A DNA stretch of 6,251 nt, from positions 1 to 6,251 of the forward strand of contig JAPOON010000591.1 of assembly GCA_026713405.1 (NCBI GenBank). Direction: 5' to 3'. The translations under genes and the position numbers were made by a program. Shown piece by piece: positions 1 to 6,247 of this stretch. Numbering within the stretch: the first letter of the stretch is position 1; every line of letters starts with the position of its first letter. The notes beneath the pieces are model-generated. The model was not told where the DNA came from. It did not search any database and worked only from the letters and a program-made list of their open reading frames with translations. Source of the stretch: Gammaproteobacteria bacterium (GTDB lineage Bacteria > Pseudomonadota > Gammaproteobacteria > Pseudomonadales > Azotimanducaceae_A).

Positions 1-1461
1 AGCCGGCTGCGTTTCTTCGGCGGCACGACGAGCATCTGGGGCGGGCGTTGTGCGCCTCTGGACAGTATCGATTTCGAATCCCGCGACTGGGTGCCCCACA
101 GCGGCTGGCCGATCGGCAGGGAGGATCTTGAAGACGGTTACCGGGCCGCGCACCGGGACCTGGAGATCGGGCAATACGAATACGGGGAAGCGCTCTGGCA
201 GACCCTGGCCACCGATCCTCCGCCTTTCGACCGCGATCGTTTCGTAACGCCCTTCTGGCGGTTCGACGATGTCAGGGAGCGCTTCAGTGCTGAACGCGCC
301 CCGGACCTGCTGGAGCATCCGCACGTACGCATCCTGATTCACGCCAACGCCATTCACCTGCAGGCCGCGGCAAGCGCCGACTGCCTGGATCACGTCCTGA
401 TCGCAAACCTGGCAGGCCGCCAGGCGAAGGTCAGGGCGGACGTCTATGTACTGGCCTGCGGCGGCATCGAGAACGCCAGGCTGCTGCTGGCATCCACAGA
501 CGTGGAACCACACGGAATCGGCAACCGTCACGACCGGGTCGGCCGCTTTTTCATGGAGCACGCCCACGGCAGATTGGGACGCCTGCACTCCGGCAAGGCT
601 TTCGACCTGTGGAACCGTTTCCGCAAGCGTTTCCCGGAACCGGACCGACGCGACGCGCACGAGCCTTCGAAGGGGGTGCCCCTGGCACTGGTGCTGGCAC
701 CCGCCCCGGCGCGGCAGCCCGACCTGGGGAGCCTGAACACGGCCATGACGTTCAAGTGGCAACGGGACCCGCGCCGCGGCATGCCCGTGGTGCAGCGGAT
801 GTACCAGAACCTCAAGCACCAACTGGAGCCGAGCCGCAGGAACCGAAACGTCTGGCATCTCTACCGGGACCTGGCCGCCTGGTACCAGAGGCGCCTGGCA
901 GTGCCCATGACACGCGGTCTGGCCGCCCTGCCGGACCGGCGGCTCAACGTCATGATCCGCGCCGAGCAGGCGCCCAATCCGGACAGCCGGGTACGCCTTT
1001 CCGAGAGCACCGATGCCCTGGGCCTGCCCCGGGCCGACCTCGACTGGCAATTCAACGAGCAGGACAAGCACACGCTGCGACAGCTTGCCCGGGCCCTCGA
1101 CGAGGAACTGGTGCGCCTCGGCATCGGCCGCTTCGAGCCGGAACCCTGGCTGTACGAGGACAACCTGGCCTGGCCCGTCGACCCCACGGTCGGCAACCAT
1201 CCGATCGGCGGTTATCACCACATGGGCACCACCCGCATGAGCGACGACCCGAAAGCCGGCGTGGTCGACGGCAACTGCGCCGTGCACGGCTACCGGGACC
1301 TTTACATCGCCGGTAGTTCGGTATTCGTCACCAGCGGCTGGGCCAACCCCACGCTGACCATTCTGGCGCTGGTCCACCGATTGAAGGACCACCTCGTTTC
1401 GCGTAAGGTCGCGGCCCGCCTCGCTTCGCAACCGAAGCGCACCAACAGGGACAGTCCATGA
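1..1461 (+). CDS. GMC-family FAD-dependent oxidoreductase (5'-truncated by window edge)
   Basis: Frame 1 is open from base 1 to the TGA at 1459-1461, giving 486 visible codons. The true start and the N-terminal FAD-binding Rossmann motif lie upstream of the window. The first visible residues contain FFGGTTSIWGGR followed by RDWVPHSGWPI, a characteristic N-terminal GMC block. DVYVLACGGIENARLLLAS (about codons 147-165) is the typical flavin-domain segment. The C-terminal GMC domain has GGYHHMGTTRM (H406/H407) and GSSVFVTSGWANPTLTI (N449). By alignment with pyranose 2-oxidase, H406 and N449 would be the active-site His/Asn pair. GMC enzymes oxidise alcohols or sugars with FAD; the substrate here cannot be read from sequence. 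The protein looks soluble. The gene overlaps the downstream nucleotidyltransferase by ATGA, so the two are probably co-translated and may share a pathway. The GTG at 91 is internal, because homology continues upstream of it. Confidence 0.93.
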   Translation, partial: SRLRFFGGTTSIWGGRCAPLDSIDFESRDWVPHSGWPIGREDLEDGYRAAHRDLEIGQYEYGEALWQTLATDPPPFDRDRFVTPFWRFDDVRERFSAERAPDLLEHPHVRILIHANAIHLQAAASADCLDHVLIANLAGRQAKVRADVYVLACGGIENARLLLASTDVEPHGIGNRHDRVGRFFMEHAHGRLGRLHSGKAFDLWNRFRKRFPEPDRRDAHEPSKGVPLALVLAPAPARQPDLGSLNTAMTFKWQRDPRRGMPVVQRMYQNLKHQLEPSRRNRNVWHLYRDLAAWYQRRLAVPMTRGLAALPDRRLNVMIRAEQAPNPDSRVRLSESTDALGLPRADLDWQFNEQDKHTLRQLARALDEELVRLGIGRFEPEPWLYEDNLAWPVDPTVGNHPIGGYHHMGTTRMSDDPKAGVVDGNCAVHGYRDLYIAGSSVFVTSGWANPTLTILALVHRLKDHLVSRKVAARLASQPKRTNRDSP

Positions 1462-2219
1462 AGGTAATTCTCCTGAGCGCCGGCCAGGGCAAGCGGCTTC
1501 TACCGCTGACCGGAGAGCAGCCGAAATGCGCGCTGCTGCTCGGCGACAAGTCGGCGCTCGAATGGCAACTGGAGTCCCTGGTGGAAGCCGGTGCCAGCGA
1601 AGTGGTGGTGGCCACGGGTTTCCAGGCGGGCATCGTCAGGCAGATCGTCCACGGCTTCAGCAAGCTGCCGGTGCGCATCGCCCACAACCCCTTCTATGCC
1701 CACTGCGACAACCTGGGCACCTGCTGGATCGTGCGTCACGAGATGACCGATCCCTTCGTGCTGATCAACGGCGATACGATGTTCGAGCCGGAGGTTTTCC
1801 GGCGCCTGATCGCCAGCCGCGACCGCCATGACATCACCCTGGTCACCAATCAGAAGGACGACTACGACGACGACGACATGAAGGTCATCGTCCAGGACGG
1901 CTCACTCAAGCGCGTGGACAAGAAACTCCCCATCGCCGAAGTCGACGGCGAATCCATCGGCATGATCCGCTTCCGCGCCACCGGCGTGGGCCTCTTCCGC
2001 ACGCAACTCGAATCGATGATGCTGGAAGAATCGACCCTGAAGCGCTGGTACCTGTCGGCGATAGACCTGCTGGCCCGCCAGGGGCACGTCGGCACCGTCA
2101 GCACCGCCGGTCACGGCTGGTGCGAAATCGACGACCACAAGGACCTGGAATACGCCAGCGTTACCGTGCCCGGCTGGTGGCAGCAGGGCGTCCGCCTCAG
2201 CGCTGACGCCAGGCATTAA
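1458..2219 (+). CDS. LicC/IPCT-like nucleotidyltransferase (probable CTP:alcohol- or sugar-phosphate cytidylyltransferase)
   Basis: This 253-residue protein has a single nucleotidyltransferase fold and the length of a stand-alone enzyme. The nucleotide-binding loop SAGQGKRLLPLT spans residues 7-18, followed by PK at 22-23. NGDT (104-107) supplies the first metal-binding Asp, and WCEIDD (221-226) the second. The segments YDDDDMKV (136-143) and GESIGMIRF (164-172) are typical of the phosphocholine, inositol-1-phosphate and phosphonate cytidylyltransferase group, more than of glucose-1-phosphate thymidylyl- or uridylyltransferases. The expected reaction is CTP plus a phosphorylated alcohol giving a CDP-alcohol and pyrophosphate, in the cytoplasm; the nucleotide and substrate choice is inferred. 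The ATG at 1458 overlaps the preceding stop as ATGA, with AGGGA at 1447-1451 six bases upstream, so the start is well supported and translational coupling to the GMC gene is likely. No coupled transferase lies directly downstream on this strand. Confidence 0.9.
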   Translation: MKVILLSAGQGKRLLPLTGEQPKCALLLGDKSALEWQLESLVEAGASEVVVATGFQAGIVRQIVHGFSKLPVRIAHNPFYAHCDNLGTCWIVRHEMTDPFVLINGDTMFEPEVFRRLIASRDRHDITLVTNQKDDYDDDDMKVIVQDGSLKRVDKKLPIAEVDGESIGMIRFRATGVGLFRTQLESMMLEESTLKRWYLSAIDLLARQGHVGTVSTAGHGWCEIDDHKDLEYASVTVPGWWQQGVRLSADARH

Positions 2220-2238
2220 CCCGGCACTTTCAGCGCCC

Positions 2239-2253
2239 CCCGTGCAACACGGG
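2239..2253. terminator. Short perfect hairpin between convergent genes
   Basis: CCCGTG-CAA-CACGGG forms a six-base-pair stem with a three-base loop in the 42-base gap between the nucleotidyltransferase stop (2219) and the stop of the LptA-like gene (2262). Its position between convergent genes suits a bidirectional transcription end. No T-run follows on either strand, so it is not a canonical intrinsic terminator. It may instead be a 3'-end stabilising hairpin or work with Rho. Confidence 0.3.
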
Positions 2254-2261
2254 ACCGGCCC

Positions 2262-2834
2262 TCAACCGCCGTTCCCGTCGCGCCGCACGATGACCTCGAC
2301 ACCGTCCGCTCCGCTGGAGCGCAGCCGCTCGTTCCTGAGATCGTAGACGATCGCCGAACTGGCCATGGACACGTCCTCTCCCTCCAGGATGGCGTCGTCA
2401 TACAGTTCGATCACTTCTTCACGGTACCGGTAGACGATGCGGCCGCCCTGCCCGGTGATCGTGGAACCCTCGTTGTCAAAGGAGATGCGGGCCGGAGCAC
2501 CGGTTACGATCACCCGTTCGGGGTCCTCCACCGGCCCGTGTACCTCGGCATCTTCCGCGGTGACCCGCCACTCGGCCGAACTCATCTCGAAGTTACCCTC
2601 CAGGTACAGGACCCCGCCGTCTTCCCCTTCCCAGGCCCGGTCGGCCCGAATTACTATGGGAGCTGCTTCGCCCGCGGGCGAAGTTTCCGTGGCCGCCATT
2701 GAGGTCGACCCTGCGAGTACCCAACAGAAAAGCGACCAGCGGATGGCCCTGCCGGTGATCGTGCACAGATACCTGGTCCGCGAGGTGACCAAACCCCTGG
2801 TTGCGGTGGTGGTGCTGCTGGTCGGCGTATTCAT
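2262..2834 (-). CDS. LptA/OstA-domain periplasmic protein (LptA-like), start uncertain
   Basis: The longest reading is 190 codons from the ATG at 2834. From residue 59, PIVIRADRAWEGEDGGVLYL and then EGNF align with the LptA pattern PIxIxAD...xGNV. The pattern continues with VIVTGAPARISFDN, ITGQGGRIVYRYREEVIELY and ILEGEDVSMASSAIVYDL, the repeated beta-strand motif of the OstA/LptA jellyroll. LptA molecules bridge LptC and LptD in the periplasm and carry LPS. A hydrophobic stretch WSLFCWVLAG (residues 33-42) followed by STSMAA resembles a signal peptide, preceded by Arg residues. Possible starts are ATG 2834 (weak AGG upstream, 92 bases inside lptF), TTG 2792 (shorter n-region, no spaced Shine-Dalgarno) and ATG 2699 (AGGG nine bases upstream, but this would delete the signal peptide). 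I favour a signal-peptide-containing form. The LptA-like fold is clear; whether this is the main LptA or a paralogue is not. Confidence 0.8.
   Translation of the reverse strand: MNTPTSSTTTATRGLVTSRTRYLCTITGRAIRWSLFCWVLAGSTSMAATETSPAGEAAPIVIRADRAWEGEDGGVLYLEGNFEMSSAEWRVTAEDAEVHGPVEDPERVIVTGAPARISFDNEGSTITGQGGRIVYRYREEVIELYDDAILEGEDVSMASSAIVYDLRNERLRSSGADGVEVIVRRDGNGG
2666..2683. repeat. 18-base perfect palindrome upstream of lptF
   Basis: CTTCGCCCGCGGGCGAAG equals its own reverse complement over all 18 bases, with no central spacer. It lies inside the LptA-like coding region just after the signal-peptide region and ends 59 bases before the lptF ATG, in the divergent 5' zone. It could be an operator for a dimeric regulator, a hairpin in either transcript, or coincidence in GC-rich coding DNA. 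Confidence 0.4.
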
Positions 2835-3804
2835 GGCCTACAGCCTAACCCGCTTTCTCGCGGACGCAAACGAGGGCGCCCTGAGCGCATCGGCGGTATC
2901 GACGCTGACCGGGCTCAAGGTCCTGATCGCGCTGGAGGTGCTGATCCCCATCGCCCTGTACGTCGGCATGATCGTCACCCTCGGCCGCCTTTATTCGGAC
3001 TACGAGGTCACCGCCCTGAAGGCCGGGGGCGTCGGCGAGGGGCGCATCGTCGCGCCGGTCGTCTGGCTGTCGCTGACCGTGGCCCTGGTGGTCGGCCTGC
3101 TCTCCCTCTTCATCCGGCCCTGGGCCTACGAGAGGCTGTACGAGTTTCGCGCCGATGCCGAGGCGTCGGCGGAACTGGAAGATATCGCGCCCGGGCAGTT
3201 TCACATCTACGGTGATGAGAACCGCATGGTGTTTCTCGAAGACCGGGATGCCGCAACCGGGGAATTCGCCGGCCTGTTCGTTCGCTCGCGGGATCGGTCG
3301 GGCCTGGAGGTGATCTCCGGACGCCGGGGCAGCCTGGAGTCGTTCGCGAAGCCGGATGCGCACCGTCTGCAACTCGAGACGGCCTTCGTCTACAGGCAGA
3401 CCGACGGCGAGGCGGACCTGATCGGCCGCTTCGGCACCTTTTCCATCTGGACGCCGACGCTGATGCCGGATCCGGTCGGCTACCGGCCGAAAGCCACCCC
3501 GACCGGGCGGCTCATGGGTTCGATGAACCCGGAAGACCGCGCAGAGCTGCAGTGGCGGCTTTCCACCGGCGTCTCGACGGTGCTGCTGGCGCTGATCGCC
3601 GTGCCGCTTGGCCGCACCCGGCCCCGCGGCGGGCGCTACGGGCGCATACTGCTCGCGGTAGCGCTCTATGCGGCCTATTTCAATTTCATCGGCATCGCCC
3701 GTTCCGGCGTCGAGCAGGGAACCCTGCAACACCTGTGGTGGGCGCCGCTGGGCCTGGCCGCCCTGGTGGCTCTCGGCATGCTGGCTTCGCGCCGGGTGGG
3801 CTGA
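2743..3804 (+). CDS. lptF: LptF, LPS export ABC transporter permease
   Basis: This 353-residue inner-membrane protein is close to the usual LptF length (E. coli about 366). The N-terminus VIVHRYLVREV matches the family start (MIIIRYLVRE in E. coli, MIVFRYLSREV in Pseudomonas). Three membrane segments lie at about 19-36, 56-80 and 103-124. The cytoplasmic coupling-helix region GRLYSDYEVTALKAGGVG (81-98) contacts the LptB ATPase. A periplasmic beta-jellyroll spans about 125-270, then ELQWRLS and three more membrane segments at about 274-290, 301-320 and 331-348. With LptG and LptB it extracts LPS from the inner membrane and passes it to LptC. No strong Shine-Dalgarno precedes the ATG at 2743. 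GTG 2755, four codons in, would give MIVHRYLVREV and matches homologues better, so either start is possible. lptG follows after 16-22 bases, probably in one operon. No convincing sigma-70 promoter is visible upstream. Confidence 0.96.
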   Translation: MALPVIVHRYLVREVTKPLVAVVVLLVGVFMAYSLTRFLADANEGALSASAVSTLTGLKVLIALEVLIPIALYVGMIVTLGRLYSDYEVTALKAGGVGEGRIVAPVVWLSLTVALVVGLLSLFIRPWAYERLYEFRADAEASAELEDIAPGQFHIYGDENRMVFLEDRDAATGEFAGLFVRSRDRSGLEVISGRRGSLESFAKPDAHRLQLETAFVYRQTDGEADLIGRFGTFSIWTPTLMPDPVGYRPKATPTGRLMGSMNPEDRAELQWRLSTGVSTVLLALIAVPLGRTRPRGGRYGRILLAVALYAAYFNFIGIARSGVEQGTLQHLWWAPLGLAALVALGMLASRRVG

Positions 3805-3820
3805 CGGTTGGGGCCGATAC

Positions 3821-4882
3821 GTGGCAATGCTTGACCGCCATCTGTTCCTCTCCCTGATTCGGGGAGGCAGCCCCGTGCTGATGGGACTGCTGGGGCTGTT
3901 CGCCTTCATCGAGTTGGCCGAACAACTGGAGGATGTCGGCAAGGGAACTTTCAGCAGCCTCGATGCACTGCGCATCGTCGCCTTTTCGATTCCCCGTATC
4001 GGGATCGATGTATTGCCCGTGACCTGCCTGCTGGGCACGGTGGTCGGTCTCGGCGTACTGGCAAACCAGTCCGAGATCACCGCCATGCGCGCCGGCGGCG
4101 TCAGCGTCGGCAGGGTGGCCCGGCCGCTTTTCGCCCTGCTCGGCATCATCATCGTATCCGTAGCCGGGGTGCAGCAGTACGTCATCCCCGACTTCGAGCG
4201 CCGCGCCGCGGCTCTGCGCGCCCACGCGCTGGCGAGCACATCCGTGCAGGGCAACGAACACTGGACAAGGAGCGGGTCGAGCCTGGTGCGCGTCGGCGAT
4301 GTCCGCTACGGCATGGTTCCCCTGGACATCGAAATCTACGAATTCGACAGCGACGGCGGCATCGTCCGCCTGACGCAGGCCGCCAGCGCCGACGTCATCA
4401 GTTCCAATGAATGGCTGTTGCACGAGGTGACCGTAACGCGGCTCGATGCGGACGAGGCCGTGCGCAGCCAGGCGGTTCGGTTGCCCTGGCAAAACCGCAT
4501 CAGCGCCGAACAGCGCGCGGCTTTCGTCCAGGCCGGCCGCGCGCTGGCGCCGGCCGACCTCGCGGGCTACGTCGGCTACCTCGAGGACAACGGCCTGGAC
4601 ACCCACCGGTACCGGTTGCTGCTGTGGCACCAGTTGAGCCTGCCCCTCGGACTGGCCGCCATGGCACTCCTGGGCGTGCCCTTCGTGACCGGCTCGACAC
4701 GCGCGATGCCGCTGGGCGCCCGCGTTACCCTGGGGGGCGCGATCGGCATCGGCTTCTACCTGCTGGAGCGAACGGTCACCCAGTTCGGGTTGCTGTATCA
4801 ACTGCCGGCCGCACTCACCAGCCTCGCGCCGGATCTGCTCGCACTCGCCGCGGCGCTGGCTGCGCTGGTCTGGCGACGGTGA
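3821..4882 (+). CDS. lptG: LptG, LPS export ABC transporter permease
   Basis: From GTG 3821 this encodes 353 residues, near the usual LptG length (E. coli 360). The start MAMLDRHLF parallels Pseudomonas MVKLDRYIG. TTGGGG at 3808-3813 sits seven bases before the GTG, better placed than for the ATG at 3827, which would give a protein two residues shorter. The LptF/LptG fold is complete: membrane segments at about 14-34, 57-80 and 99-120; coupling region ANQSEITAMRAGGVSVGR; a periplasmic jellyroll at about 125-262; HRYRLLLWHQLSLPLG leading into membrane helices at about 267-290, 300-318 and 330-350. It is the partner permease of LptF in LptB2FG. The C-terminus ends in VWRR with a TGA at 4880-4882 that directly abuts the stop of the opposite-strand phosphoesterase gene. 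Identification as LptG rather than a second LptF rests on its order and its LDR start. Confidence 0.95.
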   Translation: MAMLDRHLFLSLIRGGSPVLMGLLGLFAFIELAEQLEDVGKGTFSSLDALRIVAFSIPRIGIDVLPVTCLLGTVVGLGVLANQSEITAMRAGGVSVGRVARPLFALLGIIIVSVAGVQQYVIPDFERRAAALRAHALASTSVQGNEHWTRSGSSLVRVGDVRYGMVPLDIEIYEFDSDGGIVRLTQAASADVISSNEWLLHEVTVTRLDADEAVRSQAVRLPWQNRISAEQRAAFVQAGRALAPADLAGYVGYLEDNGLDTHRYRLLLWHQLSLPLGLAAMALLGVPFVTGSTRAMPLGARVTLGGAIGIGFYLLERTVTQFGLLYQLPAALTSLAPDLLALAAALAALVWRR

Positions 4883-5749
4883 TCAGCCGGGGAACTCGAA
4901 CGATCGGGACTCTACGACGGCAAATCCGCCGGGCTTGCGGCAATGCAGGTGCATCTCCACATGCCATCCGGAGTCCTTGCGCGACATGTCGAAACAGCGA
5001 AACGGCGCATTCGACTTCGAGGCGGACCCGGTCGCGAACACCGGCACCGCGCCATGCCGGTAGAACCTGTTGAAGTGGCCGTGGCCGTGCAGCACCAGGT
5101 GCGCCATGTCCACGGCCGGCGCCAGGTGCTGCATGTCTGTCAGCGCCTTGCGCTCCGGCACCGCTCCCGGCGCGGGCGGATGATGGATCGCCAGGATGTT
5201 GAGACTCCCGGCCGGCGTGGAAGCCAGGCTCTCTGTCAACCGCTCGCACTGGCCGCGTCCCAGCTCGCCGGTGGCCATGAACACGGGGGTCGGCAATCCC
5301 GTGTTCAGGCCGTGAATCTCTACGCCGTCCATGCCCAGACGGGTGGGAAACCCGGCCCAGTAGGCCGGTTCGCCGTTCGCACCCGGCGCAAGCCGCAGAT
5401 ACTCACCCCAATGCGCCTCCACCGCCGCCCAGGAGTCTGCCCGGTAGACATCGTGATTGCCGGGCACCACGAAAACGCTGTCCGGAGATCCCAACGTGCG
5501 CAGCCAGTTGGCCGCTTCCTCTATTTCCGCCGGCAATCCCAGGTGCACCAGGTCTCCCGTGACGACGACCACATCAGGGCGCAGTGAAGACGCCAACGCA
5601 CAGAGTGCGTCCAGCGTGGCACGCAGGTGCCGATGGCGCCTCCGGAACCGCCAGGAAGCGTGGCCCAGCCGCCGTTTCCCGACGAAATATGCGGTCGGGA
5701 TGCCGTCGAGGCTGGTCAGATGCGGGTCGGAAATGTGGATCAAGCGCAT
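4883..5749 (-). CDS. Calcineurin-like metallophosphoesterase (CpdA-like)
   Basis: This 288-residue protein starts MRLIHISDPHL at the ATG 5749-5747. All metallophosphoesterase motifs are present in order: DPH (D8, H10), GDLVH (65-69), GNHD (97-100), HH (189-190) and HGHGH (221-225). These coordinate the two active-site metals. The family hydrolyses phosphomono- or phosphodiesters; CpdA-like members are often annotated as cyclic-nucleotide phosphodiesterases, and the true substrate here is unknown. No signal peptide or membrane segment is seen, so it is probably cytoplasmic. The frame stays open upstream to 6034, but that extension lacks family similarity and overlaps the gene on the other strand, so the ATG next to the DPH motif is preferred. 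AAGGGA lies 14 bases upstream, too far for a good Shine-Dalgarno. The gene is convergent with lptG with no spacer and divergent from the gene at 5789. Confidence 0.93.
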   Translation of the reverse strand: MRLIHISDPHLTSLDGIPTAYFVGKRRLGHASWRFRRRHRHLRATLDALCALASSLRPDVVVVTGDLVHLGLPAEIEEAANWLRTLGSPDSVFVVPGNHDVYRADSWAAVEAHWGEYLRLAPGANGEPAYWAGFPTRLGMDGVEIHGLNTGLPTPVFMATGELGRGQCERLTESLASTPAGSLNILAIHHPPAPGAVPERKALTDMQHLAPAVDMAHLVLHGHGHFNRFYRHGAVPVFATGSASKSNAPFRCFDMSRKDSGWHVEMHLHCRKPGGFAVVESRSFEFPG

Positions 5750-5758
5750 AGGGTGGCA

Positions 5759-5764
5759 GATAAT
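5759..5764 (+). promoter_or_regulatory. Possible -10 element in the divergent gap
   Basis: GATAAT matches five of six bases of the sigma-70 -10 consensus and lies in the 39-base gap between the divergent phosphoesterase and the gene at 5789. The hexamer 17 bases upstream (TGGATC, 5736-5741) matches the -35 consensus at only three positions. If used, it would give a leader of roughly 18 bases, in keeping with the lack of a Shine-Dalgarno before 5789. This is weak evidence. Confidence 0.25.
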
Positions 5765-5788
5765 CCCTTTTTTGTTCCGTAACTTGCA

Positions 5789-6247
5789 ATGACAAATGCG
5801 TTGATCGTCGGCACCTCGGAAGCACGCTTGTGGGGGCTGACCGGCCACGAGCGGATCGCCCGCCAGCTGCGAAGGACTGGAGACATTCCGCTGGCCCGCA
5901 ATGTGGAATCGATTCCCGACACCGAACGGGTACTCATTCTGCGCGCCGATTACGCCTACGACCTGCCAACGCTCAACAGGCTGCTCGGGCACGACGGGCT
6001 GTTGATGGACGGTACCGTACCGGCAGCGGCCCATGTCGACCGGTCACTGGCGGCGGCCGCCTCCGGCATTGTCGACGCCTCCGCCCTGCCCGAACCGAAC
6101 CCCTCGATTCCAACCATCGATGCAAGCGATCTCGATGCCTTCGAGGCGGACCTGCGCAAAACCGAGCCGCCCCTGCTCGAGCCCATAACGGCCGCCAGCG
6201 CGAAAGCGCTCGAAGCTCGACTGTACGGCATCGCGTCAAAGCGCTGA
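5789..6247 (+). CDS. Degenerate nucleotidyltransferase-like N-terminal module, possibly of a CDP-alcohol phosphatidyltransferase; early stop suspicious
   Basis: There are 152 codons from ATG 5789, with no clear Shine-Dalgarno. ALIVGTSEARLWGLTGHERI (4-23) then ARQL looks like a nucleotidyltransferase N-terminus that has lost the GxGxR loop and the PK motif. LRADYAYD (51-58) and VPAAAHVD (77-84) resemble the UDP/CDP-sugar-like module found ahead of the membrane domain in some CDP-alcohol phosphatidyltransferases. This is recognition by pattern, not a proven match. No membrane helix is present, and the frame ends EARLYGIASKR with TGA at 6245. Read one frame over, bases 6238-6251 continue as K-A-L-N-(D/E), similar to the Y-K-G-V-T-D that I recall opening the catalytic part of such proteins. 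A one-base loss near 6236 is therefore plausible. Alternatives are a genuinely short protein or a split gene. It is transcribed away from the phosphoesterase. Confidence 0.6.
   Translation: MTNALIVGTSEARLWGLTGHERIARQLRRTGDIPLARNVESIPDTERVLILRADYAYDLPTLNRLLGHDGLLMDGTVPAAAHVDRSLAAAASGIVDASALPEPNPSIPTIDASDLDAFEADLRKTEPPLLEPITAASAKALEARLYGIASKR

Noticed and set aside
609..1316. Plus-strand frame of 235 codons inside the GMC gene
   Set aside because: It lies in an alternative frame fully inside a clear GMC coding region. Its Pro/Arg/Gly-rich translation shows no motifs.
2845..4254. Long minus-strand reading frame of 469 codons antisense to lptF and lptG
   Set aside because: It runs across two well-recognised genes. 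Its translation is rich in Arg, Pro, Ser and Gln with no family pattern, typical of stop-poor shadows in GC-rich DNA.
4605..4616. 12-base palindrome ACCGGTACCGGT within lptG
   Set aside because: It is short, encodes a conserved HRYR segment, and is expected by chance at this length in GC-rich coding DNA.
3686..4801. Minus-strand frame of 371 codons opposite lptG
   Set aside because: It is a shadow of lptG, with low-complexity Gln/Ala/Gly/His composition and no recognisable domain.
5750..5773. AGGG...CCCT followed by six T, resembling a terminator
   Set aside because: The stem is only four base pairs with an 11-base loop, and no plus-strand gene ends there.
5790..5795. TTGTCA (minus strand) as a -35 box for the phosphoesterase
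   Set aside because: The nearest -10-like hexamer, GATTAT, is 24 bases away, outside the usual 16-18 base spacing.
5750..6034. N-terminal extension of the phosphoesterase frame
   Set aside because: The 95 extra residues lack family similarity and lie opposite the gene at 5789. The ATG at 5749 starts right at the conserved MRLIHISDPHL.
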